Of a stretch of 64,000 nt of DNA, positions 24,223 to 34,806 are shown in pieces (the stretch's first letter is position 1; each line of letters starts with the position of its first letter). Both the position numbers and the translations under genes were made by a program. The notes beneath the pieces were generated by a model, which saw only the letters and a list, made by a program, of their open reading frames with translations, was not told the origin of the DNA and searched no databases. This stretch comes from Burhinus oedicnemus. Lineage: Eukaryota > Chordata > Aves > Charadriiformes > Burhinidae. The stretch lies in assembly GCA_008921705.1 (NCBI GenBank), contig VFFE01007100.1, positions 637,403-701,402 of the forward strand. The letters run 5' to 3'.

Positions 24223-26829
24223 AGATTTAATAGCTGCCTAAATATGAATCTAAAACGAGAGAGTCCCTGTGCAAAAGAATAAAACTTGGCTGATCTCCTG
24301 CTGCCTGGTATAGACCAGGTATTCTGCTCCTCAGGTCAGTTGTTTGACACAAACATCCACGCTAACCCTCGAAAGACTGTAAATTTAGGTAAAGGCTTCC
24401 TGTTGCCTGGTCAGCTCTGTTTTCATTCTCTCTGACAGCGAGGGTTTTCTCATGTGCACACTGCAGAAGAGCAGGACTTGAGCCAGTTCGCAAGACTTTT
24501 AGTGAGGATTTTTACATAAGGTAAATGTACCTAATGTAATTTAAAAGAACTTATAAATTTAAGTACATTAGGAGTTTGGGGACTGGAACTAAACTTTTCA
24601 GCTTTTGGCAATGTTATTTTAGTTTTTTCTGTTGTTATGGAGGAGATTATCACAATTTTGGGCATGCTGCCTGGTTCCAAAGTCTACTTTGGGTCTAGGT
24701 TTAATATTGCGAGACTGTGTAGTAACATATAGTGCAGAACAGTAAACACAGGTCCGTCTGTCTTTCCTATGCATTTGTTGTAGAAGTTTTTACTTCAAAC
24801 ATAATACACGCATTGCTGAAGCTTCTCCAGAAAGGCAGCAAATGCCCTCAAGACAAGGCAAAACAGAGGGAGAAGAAAATATAAGATTTATTTTCACAAG
24901 TTGGCCCTTGCCTCATATCAAACACTTCCAGTGCCATGAGCATAAATCACGGAGGTCATTGTGGCTAATCTGTGAAAATAAATTGGATGTTTTCATTTCA
25001 GTCATGTAATGTGCTATTATACGATGCATTTTGAGAAAAAAGGAAAAAAGAAGAGAAGTCTTAAGGTATTCTGAGCCTCTCGTTTTTTCCTGAAACAGTC
25101 TTTTTATTTTCTTCTGTTTTCCACAGAGGTACCATATCTCAGTGGATAAAAACCATACGGCTTCTATGTTCTCTGTTAAATCATGTTTACAGTTATCCAG
25201 AGTCCTGGCTCCAGTGAAACGCCCCTTGTGATCAAGAAGGTCCGTATATTTCACCTGAAAAAGTACAATCTTTAAAAAGGGGTAAAAAATGAAAAGGGGG
25301 GGAGAAGTAATGGGTTTTGGTATGTCATGAGAACAAGAAATATTGCAAAACCTGACCCTGCAAGTCTTTTAGGAGACGTTCTTAAGAGCGAAAGCACAAG
25401 TTTAATATTTTTAAAAGTTTGTGGGCCCTTAAGTTTTTTTAAGTCTTCAATATAATGACTTTTAAAATGCTAAAATCAGAAGACAATAAAAAGACCAATT
25501 TTTTTAACAGTCATGATTTTTAAGAGTCATGTGACTCAGGGTGTAGCAAAACTGGTAACTCCCACACCCATTTCCAGTTAAATTCTACTTTGTTCTTGGC
25601 GCTGCCATTTGTAGATAATCGATACTTAAACTTACGTAGCAAGTCCCACTGGAGTGAACTGGCCTGCTCCTAGGCTTAAACTTGGGAGTGTTTGTGGGAT
25701 CAGGTTTGGTCACATAGTACAAATTAGTGTGCAGCAAGTTACAAGGAACCGTGAAGCTCTTGCAATACAGCAGAACATTTTGCATGCGTGTGTAAACACC
25801 TGGCTCGGATACATCATACTGCAAAAAAATCACACTTAAAAAGAACAACTGAAATTGCTCATTGTGCAACAAGCCCTACATCAGTTTCCTCCGTTGATTC
25901 AAAACTCTCGGACCATTCAGAGCAGTGGGAGGACTGAGACCTAATGCCTGAAAACCTGTAGAGAAGCAGACTAAGGCAAAACCCTGTGGTCTTGGTTCAC
26001 ACAGCTGATTCACAGAGGTTTTTTAACTCTCGGGGAACTAGTGAGGGTATACCACCTACCTATATGACTAGTTGAAGGGCCAGGTCTTAAACAGATATAT
26101 TTTAAAAGTTTGACCTTATCAGTTTTGACCTTCTTCTCATGAAAAGAATTCTGTTTGAAGTTAAGTGTGAGGCAAGATTGGAATTTGCCAATAGATATTT
26201 CATCTTCCAGAATTACCTGGTGAGTAAGTATATTACCACATTCTGTAATTTTTTTGATTAATCTTTATTTGCCATATAAGTGACCTAAATTTCAGCCTCA
26301 GTAGTGTTGCTCATTTCAGACTGGGAGAATATTTTGAGAAAACTTTAAAAAACACATTAAAAAAAAGCCAAACCCCCATCATTTTAGTTGCAATTATTTT
26401 AGAAATGTCCTCCATTCAGGCAGGATGATTTTTATACTGAAGCAAATAAGCCCCTGGGTGTGATTTAAACCTAGTGATGTAAACTAAACTGACTTTAACA
26501 GGTCTCAGTGTGTCTTTGGGGGAAAAACAAGAGGAGAGACCACATGGAAGCTCACCTCTTTCTTATCCCATTTACTTGAAGAAGGTGTTAACCTCAGAGT
26601 CTAGCAGAGATTAAGCACTTTGCTACCAGTATTACAGATTGCATTTAACGCCTAAAAAGCTCCTCGGTTCCAAGTGGAATACTTAAAAAATATTTTAAGT
26701 CTTTGTCTGCTGCATTTAATTCCACTTCAGAGTCCGCACCTCTAGAGAAGTAACGCTATGCCACAACAGCCGAGCGCTTATCACCGTCAAAAGAAATGGA
26801 AAATATATGATTCCTTGGCCTCTTTTTGG
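24223..26829. other. intergenic DNA upstream of ZNF217, no gene seen
   Basis: AT-rich sequence with no recognisable coding potential. It leads into the CpG island. A 43-nt inverted repeat at 24,530-24,572 is listed separately. Confidence 0.55.
24530..24572. repeat. inverted repeat CCTAATGTA/TACATTAGG
   Basis: Perfect 9-bp arms are separated by 25 bases. The loop is AT-rich and can extend the stem slightly through mismatches. No function is evident. Confidence 0.6.
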
Positions 26830-26848
26830 GTAGTTTCTGCCGCAAATT

Positions 26849-26856
26849 GCCATCTT
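26849..26856 (+). promoter_or_regulatory. YY1-type site
   Basis: GCCATCTT matches the YY1 core GCCATnTT. A second match, GCCATTTT, lies at 26,963-26,970. YY1 sites are common in CpG-island promoters. Confidence 0.4.
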
Positions 26857-26865
26857 TCTGCCTCG

Positions 26866-26873
26866 TTTCCCGC
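26866..26873 (+). promoter_or_regulatory. E2F-type site
   Basis: TTTCCCGC matches the E2F consensus TTTSSCGC. It lies 17 bp after the first YY1-type match in the upstream shoulder of the island and would fit a proliferation-linked gene. Confidence 0.4.
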
Positions 26874-26910
26874 CTCAGCAGGCAGCATCTCCGCGTGACC
26901 GGCTCCGCGG

Positions 26911-26923
26911 AGGTCAGAGGTCA
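26911..26923 (+). promoter_or_regulatory. perfect DR1 nuclear-receptor element
   Basis: AGGTCA-G-AGGTCA is an exact direct repeat of the nuclear-receptor half-site with one-base spacing. DR1 elements are bound by HNF4, RXR heterodimers and COUP-TF-type receptors. An inverted half-site-like GTGACC lies about 15 bp upstream. Occupancy is not known. Confidence 0.55.
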
Positions 26924-26962
26924 TCGGGACTCCCAAAAGCATGACAGAACGCGGTGGTTGGG

Positions 26963-26970
26963 GCCATTTT
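26963..26970 (+). promoter_or_regulatory. YY1-type site
   Basis: GCCATTTT matches GCCATnTT in the same orientation as the match at 26,849. Confidence 0.4.
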
Positions 26971-27151
26971 ACCCCTCAACGATCCACCAAAGGGAACCGA
27001 TGGACAATACTTACGAGGTGCATTGCTTTTATTTACATTTGCAAAGAGGCGGCTATAGGAGCAGCCCAGACCGATCCGGCCCGTAATGGCCCTACGCTTT
27101 ATGTCAGGGCGATATAAGGCTTTATACAACTGTCCTCCGCCGCGTTTTGTT

Positions 27152-27187
27152 ATTCAAGGCGATAACCATCGCCCCATCTCCTTGAAT
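27152..27187. repeat. nested inverted repeats in the promoter
   Basis: An outer pair, ATTCAAGG/CCTTGAAT (8 bp, perfect), encloses an inner pair, GGCGAT/ATCGCC, with an AACC loop. The two G bases at the end of the left outer arm are shared by both pairs, so the structures are alternatives or a small cruciform. Both lie about 300 bp upstream of the GGGCGTGG cluster. Confidence 0.6.
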
Positions 27188-27466
27188 CGCGACACACAAA
27201 GGCCGCCGGGCCCCGACCCGCCGCGGGCCCGCACACCGCCGGCGACTCCCGCGCTCCCCCTCGCACAGCGGGCGGCACAAAGGGAGCGATCGCCGCGGCC
27301 TTCGCCTCACCGCCCGGAAGGCCTGGAGGCGCTACCGGGCCAAACGGCAGTCAGTCGGCCGGCCGGCCGCCCCGGTTCCCCGCGGCGGGGCACGTTCTTA
27401 AGGCCGGGGCCCGGCTGGGCCGCCCCGCCGGCCCCGCACCTCACGGGCCGCCCGCCCCGCCGAGGA

Positions 27467-27521
27467 GGGCGTGGCCTGCGCCGGCCGGGGGGCGTGGTCT
27501 GCGCGCGGGGAGGGGGCGTGG
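27467..27521 (+). promoter_or_regulatory. three phased GGGCGTGG (SP/KLF) boxes
   Basis: GGGCGTGG occurs at 27,467, 27,490 and 27,514 in one orientation, spaced 23 and 24 bp apart. The sequence matches SP/KLF GC/GT-box consensus sequences. In a TATA-less island such a cluster usually sits just upstream of, or at, the start sites. Confidence 0.65.
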
Positions 27522-27530
27522 CTGAGCGCG

Positions 27531-27697
27531 GGGGGCTGCCCCAGCAACAGCTGCCGCGCGAGCCGTTTACAAACAGTGCCCCGAGCGCCAGCGCCGCCGA
27601 GTCCGGGCTCCGGCGGCACCGCGGGCGGCCGCCCCCGCTCCCCTCCTCCCTCTGTCCCCACCTCAGGATGCCGGCCGAGGAGGCGGCTCAGGCACAG
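27531..27697 (+). other. ZNF217: ZNF217 exon 1 (5' leader; start approximate)
   Basis: The 3' boundary is a strong splice donor, CACAG|GTGAGG, at 27,697/27,698. The 5' boundary is only a guess, placed just after the SP/KLF cluster; the real start could differ by tens of bases. The exon is GC-rich and its only ATG in this span (27,668, context AGGATGC) opens a reading frame MPAEEAAQAQ. If joined to the acceptor at 42,226/42,227, that frame runs 28 more codons and ends at TAA 42,311-42,313. It therefore forms a 38-residue upstream ORF and not an extended ZNF217 N-terminus. Confidence 0.6.
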
Positions 27698-27996
27698 GTG
27701 AGGGGAGGGCTGGGGGTCAACTTCCCGGGGGCTCCGGCTCCCCCTCCCCTCTTTTCCCCCCCACCGGGCACCTGAGGGAGGCGCAGCCCCCTTCCCCTCG
27801 GGGCGGTCTCTGCCGTGAGGGGCCGGTTGTGTGACTGACCGCGGGGGGGGAGGGGGGGGCGGTGCAGCTGCCTTCCGGGACGTTTTCAGGGGATCTGAGG
27901 GATCTCCTTGAGAGGAGAGGGGGGGCTCAAGGTCCGTTTCCCCCCGCCCCCCTCCCCAGCAGGGCCGCCCATCCCTCTCCCGGCGCGACCGCCCCT

Positions 27997-28031
27997 GGAG
28001 GAGAGGAGGAGGAGGAGGAGGAGGAGGAAGG
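27997..28031 (+). repeat. (GGA)n microsatellite
   Basis: A run of GGA/GAG triplets, with one imperfect unit near its start and one near its end, lies in the G-rich shoulder of the island at the beginning of intron 1. Confidence 0.85.
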
Positions 28032-28097
28032 GCAGGTGTGTGGGGGACGCGGCTCCGGGGTGGAGGGGGGAAGGAAGGGCCGGGGAGGGTCCAGGTG

Positions 28098-28117
28098 NNN
28101 NNNNNNNNNNNNNNNNN
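28098..28117. other. assembly gap (20 N)
   Basis: Twenty undetermined bases lie in the GC-rich flank of exon 1. The true missing length is unknown, and an alternative first exon could be partly hidden here. Confidence 0.98.
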
Positions 28118-31100
28118 CGTGGAGCAGGAAGAGACTATTTCTTTGTGAGTCAAAGATGTTCCTGGAAGAAGGATTTGTAGTAAGTGGCTCATGGGGTGGG
28201 GGGGGTTGTTAATGAAAACTTTATTGATCCGTTTTGCCAGTTTTTGTTTCGTTTACCTTTGTCTTCCGAAGACTAAACCCTTCCTGATCATTTCTCTGGC
28301 ATCGTGTTTCTCCTTTTTTTTTTTTTTTTTAAGAGGAATAGGAAGTTTAGAAAATAAATAAATAAGCCTCAACTGACTTCTTAAGCAACAAAGGACGTTG
28401 CCAAGCGAGGACAATAAAATTCTAGAATATCTAGAGATTGAATTTCATTCCTGTTCCGTGATACCCACTGGACTTTCTGGGTGTGGGGTTTTTTTTTGTT
28501 TGTTTATTTCCCACACAGAAAACCTGCAGCCAAAGTAAGGTCTGTATGTACTCTAATGAGCCATCCCATAAAATGTGCTGTGTGACTCCCAGTAAGTATT
28601 TGAATTGAAGTATAATAGTTTTGAAGTGGTGGTGAACAAAAATCTTTATGTTGGGTTATTGATCTGCTGATGAAAGGCGTTTGAATTTGAAAAGGGTTTA
28701 GTTTAGGGGTTTTGTGTGTTTAAAGGTTTTTTTTAAGGCAACATTTTTTTTTTTCCATTTCTGAAATGACCTTGAGAGCTTTAAAACTACATCAGTTTCT
28801 ACCAGTGGGTTTGAGGGGGAGGCAGTAGCAGAAGGATCTAGTGAAAATCGAAAATAGAAATAGGAACTGAAGTAGATGCAGTGAAATGTTTTCTTATAGA
28901 AGTATGTGAAAAGGGAAGTTTCTGTAAGAATATGTGAAAAAGAAAAGAGGGAAATAACGCAGTTTCAGATGCAAGGAGAGAGAGGGAGCATATCATTCTT
29001 CACATTTTATTAGGCCCTGAAATGCAGGAGTGATATGATCTGGAAGACACAGAAATAAAACGCCTAACTACAAGTTGAATAGCAGGCATTGACTTGCTGA
29101 CCAATGCTTACATGCTTGTTGGTTGGTGGGGGCTGGTTTTGTGTCTGCAAAGGTATCGGAGCACAGTGCTATGACAATGGCTTGCAAATGCTTTAACGCC
29201 ATGTTTTATTGCTCTTAGGAGCTCTTATTAACTGTAGGTTTGGGAATACGACTGATACTTTAATTTGTGATGTCCACACTAAAGTTTAAGCGTTTTCTTG
29301 AATAATATAAAAGGACAGTTTCAAATAAGTAGGATAAACTGCATTCTTTGGCAAAGGGGGAGGGAAGAGGGAAAGGGTGGAGGAGGTATTTTTTTTTCTT
29401 CCCCTTTACTAGTTCTTTAACTGAGTCAATATTTTAAGATCTGTAGCAGGAATGTGGCTTTGTGATCACTAATCTTTCTGTAACATAATTTTTTAAAGAG
29501 CAATATTGTAATTCTGTGCAAAATATTTGCATTTTATATCTCACTGCTCGTTCTTGAAAGCAGTATGAGTTTTCAAGTTTTGTCTTTAAGTTTTTAGGAT
29601 GATGAATATGAAAAACAAATAACTTCAGAAACATGGTTATTACAGTGATTATTGATTGGCTTGGCCTCCAGCCAAGCAACTCTTCTGCATGCACCAGAGT
29701 TGCTGATTTAAATTCTATAGGTTCTTTTTCATATGTTAGCCTTTTTGAATCGTTAAACAGTACATATAGCTATTTAAGAACAGTAGATCAGTTTTTAGTT
29801 AAGGTTGTTCAATTATGTCTTCATCGCTTTGGAGTTGGTTGAATGACTTGACATGAGATTAAGCACAACAAAAGAAAAGGCAGGGGAACAACAGCTGCCT
29901 TCCAGTACCAGAGCACCAGTATTCTTAGCAGTTAAGCATTTTACCTTTTAGTATTACGTGGTGTCAGGTTTAAATGTTAATATTTATATTCGTGTTTACA
30001 AGAACCTTAGGCGTTCTGATAAAACATCAGACACTCGAATCCTGGATATTCGTGTTTTGGGGTTGTTTGTCTCTTGCATTTTTAAGAAAATTATCTTAAG
30101 ATCTGATACTGAGGAGTGAATTGATCTCATTAACTTTTCAGACAAAAGTAGCAAACAGTCACCACTAGTTTGTACTTGTTTAGTTACTGTGTGGTAAGAA
30201 CTTTAAGGTGTGTCCTTAATGGCAACTGACGATTCTTGCTGCGAAGCCTTGTTTATTTTAGGTAGATGTTTTATACAGAATTTCCAGTGGGACAAATTAC
30301 TACACTGACTGCACTTATTCTTTCTGAAGACTGGCTGTAAGCATAAGAGAATAATTTTGCCATGCTGCAATCAGTATATATTTTTAAATTGAAGCCATTA
30401 AGTCTTGCTGTGTATTTTGAGGCTTTTCCTACTTCCTTTGTTTAAACATTCTTAAACAGTGCATATCATATATGAATTTAAAACATTCATATGGCACTAT
30501 TGGGGCCGAATTTAAATTTAAAATGAATACCTATGTCCTGGTTGATCAAAATAGAAAAAACATTTCTTTAAATAAGTGGATGTTTTCTGGTTTTGAATGT
30601 GGTAAGAAGGCTATATTTGTATCTTGTAAACAAAGTTTCATATTAAGTAGTCTTTGGAGAATGGCTTCCAGGCTTTGGATTAGAGGTTTGGTTTGGTTGT
30701 GTTTTTTTTTTTTTCCTGTCTTTTTCTTCATTTTAAGTGAATAACGTTTTTTGGTTTTGCTTTGTTTTGGTGCGGGGGGAGAACAAGATTGAGAGTAGGG
30801 GCTAGAAAGAGGAAGATAATAAACTTTAGCACCTTTTATCAGGCTGTCTCACACAAAAGGTTACTTCGTTTTGGTTTCCCCTTTCATTTGATCGCACTCA
30901 AATTCCTTTTTGATCACTTATTTCTAATCTTCAGAATGTATCTTCTCGTTACTACTACATTTTCATTTAGAACTATGTTGATAGATTAATATATCTTATA
31001 TGAACAAAGTGCTAAGTTATTACTGTAATCAGGGGGAAATAATTTTAAAAGGGAACTGTGGGTTTCACTTAGACTTTCAAAACTGTGATTACAATAAACT

Positions 31101-31341
31101 TTTAGTTACAAAAATCTGAGAGTTTGTAATTAAGAAGCTCTGGGGAAATGTTAAGCAAATTTTAACTTCCCTTTGTTCTTTGGGAGTTTTTGTTGTCCCA
31201 ACTCTTTCTAACCTGAATCTTGGTTGGGAATTCATTGTCCTAGTAAAAGATTCCATACACTGTATATGTAAATACACTCCCTCTTTCCTGTGTTATGAAA
31301 TGCTGTAACTAGCACTGGCATATGGAAAGAACAGGGAACAG

Positions 31342-31372
31342 CCCTCCCCCCCGCCCCCCCCTTCCCTAAGGT
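31342..31372. repeat. C-rich tract
   Basis: Runs of seven or more C, interrupted by single G and T bases, are followed by a pyrimidine stretch. The strand could form an i-motif, with a G-quadruplex on the complement, but there is no direct evidence. Confidence 0.5.
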
Positions 31373-34300
31373 AAAACGGGCTAAGCTTTCTTTTCTTTGC
31401 AAGAAGCTGAAAGAAGAGTTTGACCTTTGAACTCGCCCTCACACTTCCACACTGCTTTCAGGATGATTAAATAACCAAGGATATTTGCCTGTGTCTTATG
31501 CTTATTTATCTCACTTAAAATGTTCTAATACTTAACTGTTGAGGTATTGTCTTTAAATATAGCAAGACAGTACATTTCAGTTACAGCAGGGCTGCCATTT
31601 GCCAGCTCAGCCCTCTTATTTTTGAGGCTCTTGATTTAGAACATCAGCGTTCCAATCAGATACTCTTTCCACATCTCATAACTACATTAATTTCAAACTG
31701 CTATTTACTTTTAATGGACTTGGAGTAATTTCTGATGACCCTTGACCCCCCCCCTTTTTTTTTTTAAGGTGACTTTAGTAACAAAAAAAGTTTTTCTTTC
31801 TGGTGCATTAATACGATCAGGGGATTCTGCTGACTACTGTATGCATGCTTTTAGAGAGATGTGACTCATACCACAAGAGATTTGCAACTGAATACAAAAG
31901 TAAGGAAAAGGATATGACCAAGCTATGTAAGAGTCTCAATGTGTGTTGTATTTTAGGATTAAAAAAACCAAATACACTTTTTCAGCCTAACCTTACCTAG
32001 GTTTTTGTGCCCCTCCAAGCAGAGCTACTCTCAAAATGATTTCATTTTAGAAATCAACTTTTTTTTCGGTGAAATTCCCAAATAATCTTGTTTTGTTGCT
32101 GATGAAAACTTATTTATGCCAATCCTGTGTGTATGTCAGTGGGGGAAAAAAATATTAAAACCTTTGCTGTTATAATCATATGACTTTGGTCAGAGCATAG
32201 TTTATAGCTTATCATAAATCTAGCTCTTTTGAGTCTTCTTCCTTAATTTTTTTTTTAAGGCGGGCAGCAAGTTAAGTGGTACGATAAGAACAGACTTTCA
32301 ATTTCAAAGTAAAACAATGTACGTGGTGGGAAAAAATAAGTTACAAATCAAAAATATAGGTGACATACTTGTTTTGAAATACAGTGTCTTTGAGTTCATT
32401 GCAGAAGATGGAATTGGTTATCAGACTGCCTTGTGAATTTCAAAAGAAAGTACAAGAGGAAATGTGGTTATAACATGCAGGAAAATCTATGTAGATCAGT
32501 GTGACTTAAAGATTTGAGCAGAAACCCATCCAAGTATAAGTGAATAATTGACTGGATAGTGACTTTCTATGTGCTAAAAGATTTTATGTAACTAAAAGTA
32601 TCAAAGTCTGAGTTTGTTTATGCGCAATGGGTACACTTGCATTTTTCAGTGTAATAAAGTGAGTACAGTTCACCTCCGACATAAACTACATAAGGGAAAT
32701 TAAAGGCCCCTGTATTGTGCTTACATTTTATCATGATAGTTGAAACTGGTTAGGTGAAATCCTTGGGGTTATGTCAGCCTCCTTCTTTTGGTACACGGGT
32801 AGGAAGAAGCAAATTAGATGTACTTCCAAAGACTACGATGTTTAGTACATTGTAAGGAACATGGATGTAAAGGTGCTTTGGAGAAGCCACAGTTTCTGTT
32901 TAGCTTTAATGTTTGTTTCTAATCTTTTTTTCCTGATGGTATTAAAATTTGTATATGAAACTACCGTCTATTTGAAAGGTCAGTTTCTTGTGGATGCTAA
33001 CTCTCCTTTCTAGGACAGTTTGGCACTGCGAAGCCCAGTATATTGGACTACATCATCACATATGTCCCTTCAGCCCACTTGTGTGAGATAATGCAATGCT
33101 AGGCAATTAAAAAGGTTTATTCTCCATCAGTCTGTGTTGGGTGTCTGGAAGATCCTGCATGGAAGAAAGGAGGCAGCTATTTGAAGTGTCTATTTCTAGG
33201 ACTTTTCTATTTTAGTATCTTCAGATGTTAGTCCAGGGGATGACTTAAGTAGAAGTAAATGTCTTTTCCTCGGACAGTATACCTTTTTCCATCTTTCAAG
33301 ACTGATTTTTGCAAATACGCAACTGTGGATATGTTTGAAAGTGACAACTTCAAAGTCAGTGCTCTGCAGAGGGGGAGGGATAAGAAGTTGCTGCTTTTTC
33401 TTCCAAGGTACAGGCGTTTGAGCTGTGTTGGCTAAGAGTTAGATTCAGAGTTGAAATCAGGTGAGAGCACTAGGGAAGATTAGTGACCTTAATGAATTGA
33501 ACTCTTTGGAAGTGACTACTTCTCTCAAATTCAGAAATAGTGAAAGAACCTCTTTTCCTGTTATTTCACCTATGCTACCCAAAGGGATGCAACTTGCCTT
33601 TAATTGCTACGGAGGAACTCCTGGCTCTTGAGTAATAAGGAATTAAGTCTAATTTGGTAAACTCTGAATTTACCACTTCTTTGTAGTTGTGGCCGCTGAG
33701 GAGACCTACCATCCTTCTGCCAAGAAGTAAAAAAAGACAAATCTGCTTTTAAGGTTTCTAAAAATACCTTCTTTCAAATGAAAACCAAGACTAAACATAT
33801 AAGGCAGTCTATGTAAGGTGAGACTGACTCAACAATAAAAATGTATCACTCACTCCACCAAGAGAGTCTTTACCTGCTGTGGAGAGAACAATAAACTGTT
33901 TTGTAAGGTAAGGGGTCATTGCCAGTTTAAGTGCATGTAACTTCTTGATTTAATGAAGTTGCATCACCTTATAGCAGTGGTGAAATGTGTCCCAGACTTA
34001 CTTAAAATAGGATCCCTCTTGTGTCTCTCGGCCTTTCTACAACAGGTATTGGCCACTTCATATTGTCTAAAGTACACTTAGGTTTTGCGGTTCCTGAGAA
34101 ACTGTCTCCTAATCAGAGGGGGGAAAAAAGGGAAAATCTGGCTGTTAGAGCAATCCTTCTGAACTTTAAAAGTCAATACTTATTTGTAGCACTTCCTCCT
34201 TTAATGCCAAGAATTAGTCTCTTTTATATTTGCTCTTGCTCAGTGGAGGAAAAACATGTGCAAAATGATGCAAGCTTATATGTTCTCTGCTTTAAAAGGA

Positions 34301-34783
34301 ATAATTACATCTTTTGATAGAAGAGGCATTCAGTTCACTGAGGAGATACATTCAGCTCATCCATCCTCTGCCAAAACACTGTTAGACATATAGCCTTAAA
34401 GAAAAAGGGACTCCACAGGAAAAAGGTTTTTTAGAAAAAGGATATCCTTTGTTTCTATTAGTATAGATGTCTGAAATGGGGGGAGGGAGTTTTCCTAATA
34501 TTGTTCATTATTAACTACTAGTTATTTTCCACTGTTGATTAAAATCCTGTTTGCTAGACTTCAGGGAGAAAATGACTTGCATGTATGTCTGTCTTATCTG
34601 ACTACAAAAGAGCTTTCAATACAAACTTTAAAGTGTTGGTGGAGAAATGCCTGGATAATAACATCTTGCATGCTGGTGTATATGTCTCTGTTTCTTCAGT
34701 TCTGTTTTTATGAATTGTCTTAGGATCATTGCATTGGAAATCTCTGTAGTGTTGTTAGAAGGGACTGTAACTGAGGAAAAGAG

Positions 34784-34806
34784 TATCCTCTCTCTAAGAG
34801 AGGATA
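34784..34806. repeat. perfect 10-bp-arm hairpin
   Basis: TATCCTCTCT and AGAGAGGATA are exact reverse complements separated by the three bases CTA. It lies inside intron 1. Confidence 0.8.

Larger units (their letters stand above)
26830..28097 (+). promoter_or_regulatory. ZNF217: CpG-island promoter region of ZNF217
   Basis: GC content and CpG density rise abruptly here and stay very high from about 27,180 to 27,700, then turn G-rich to the assembly gap. This is the only strong CpG island in the window. It lies 14.5 kb upstream of the first coding exon, in the place expected for the noncoding first exon of ZNF217. There is no clear TATA box, which fits an island promoter with dispersed initiation. 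Recognisable elements in order are GCCATCTT (YY1, 26,849), TTTCCCGC (E2F, 26,866), a DR1 (26,911), GCCATTTT (YY1, 26,963) and three GGGCGTGG boxes (27,467-27,521). Confidence 0.8.

Noticed and set aside
27398..28192. 264-codon frame on the minus strand and 229-codon frame on the plus strand in the CpG island
   Set aside because: They overlap on opposite strands, are Pro/Arg/Gly-rich, one crosses the N gap, and neither shows a domain. They reflect stop-codon depletion in GC-rich DNA.
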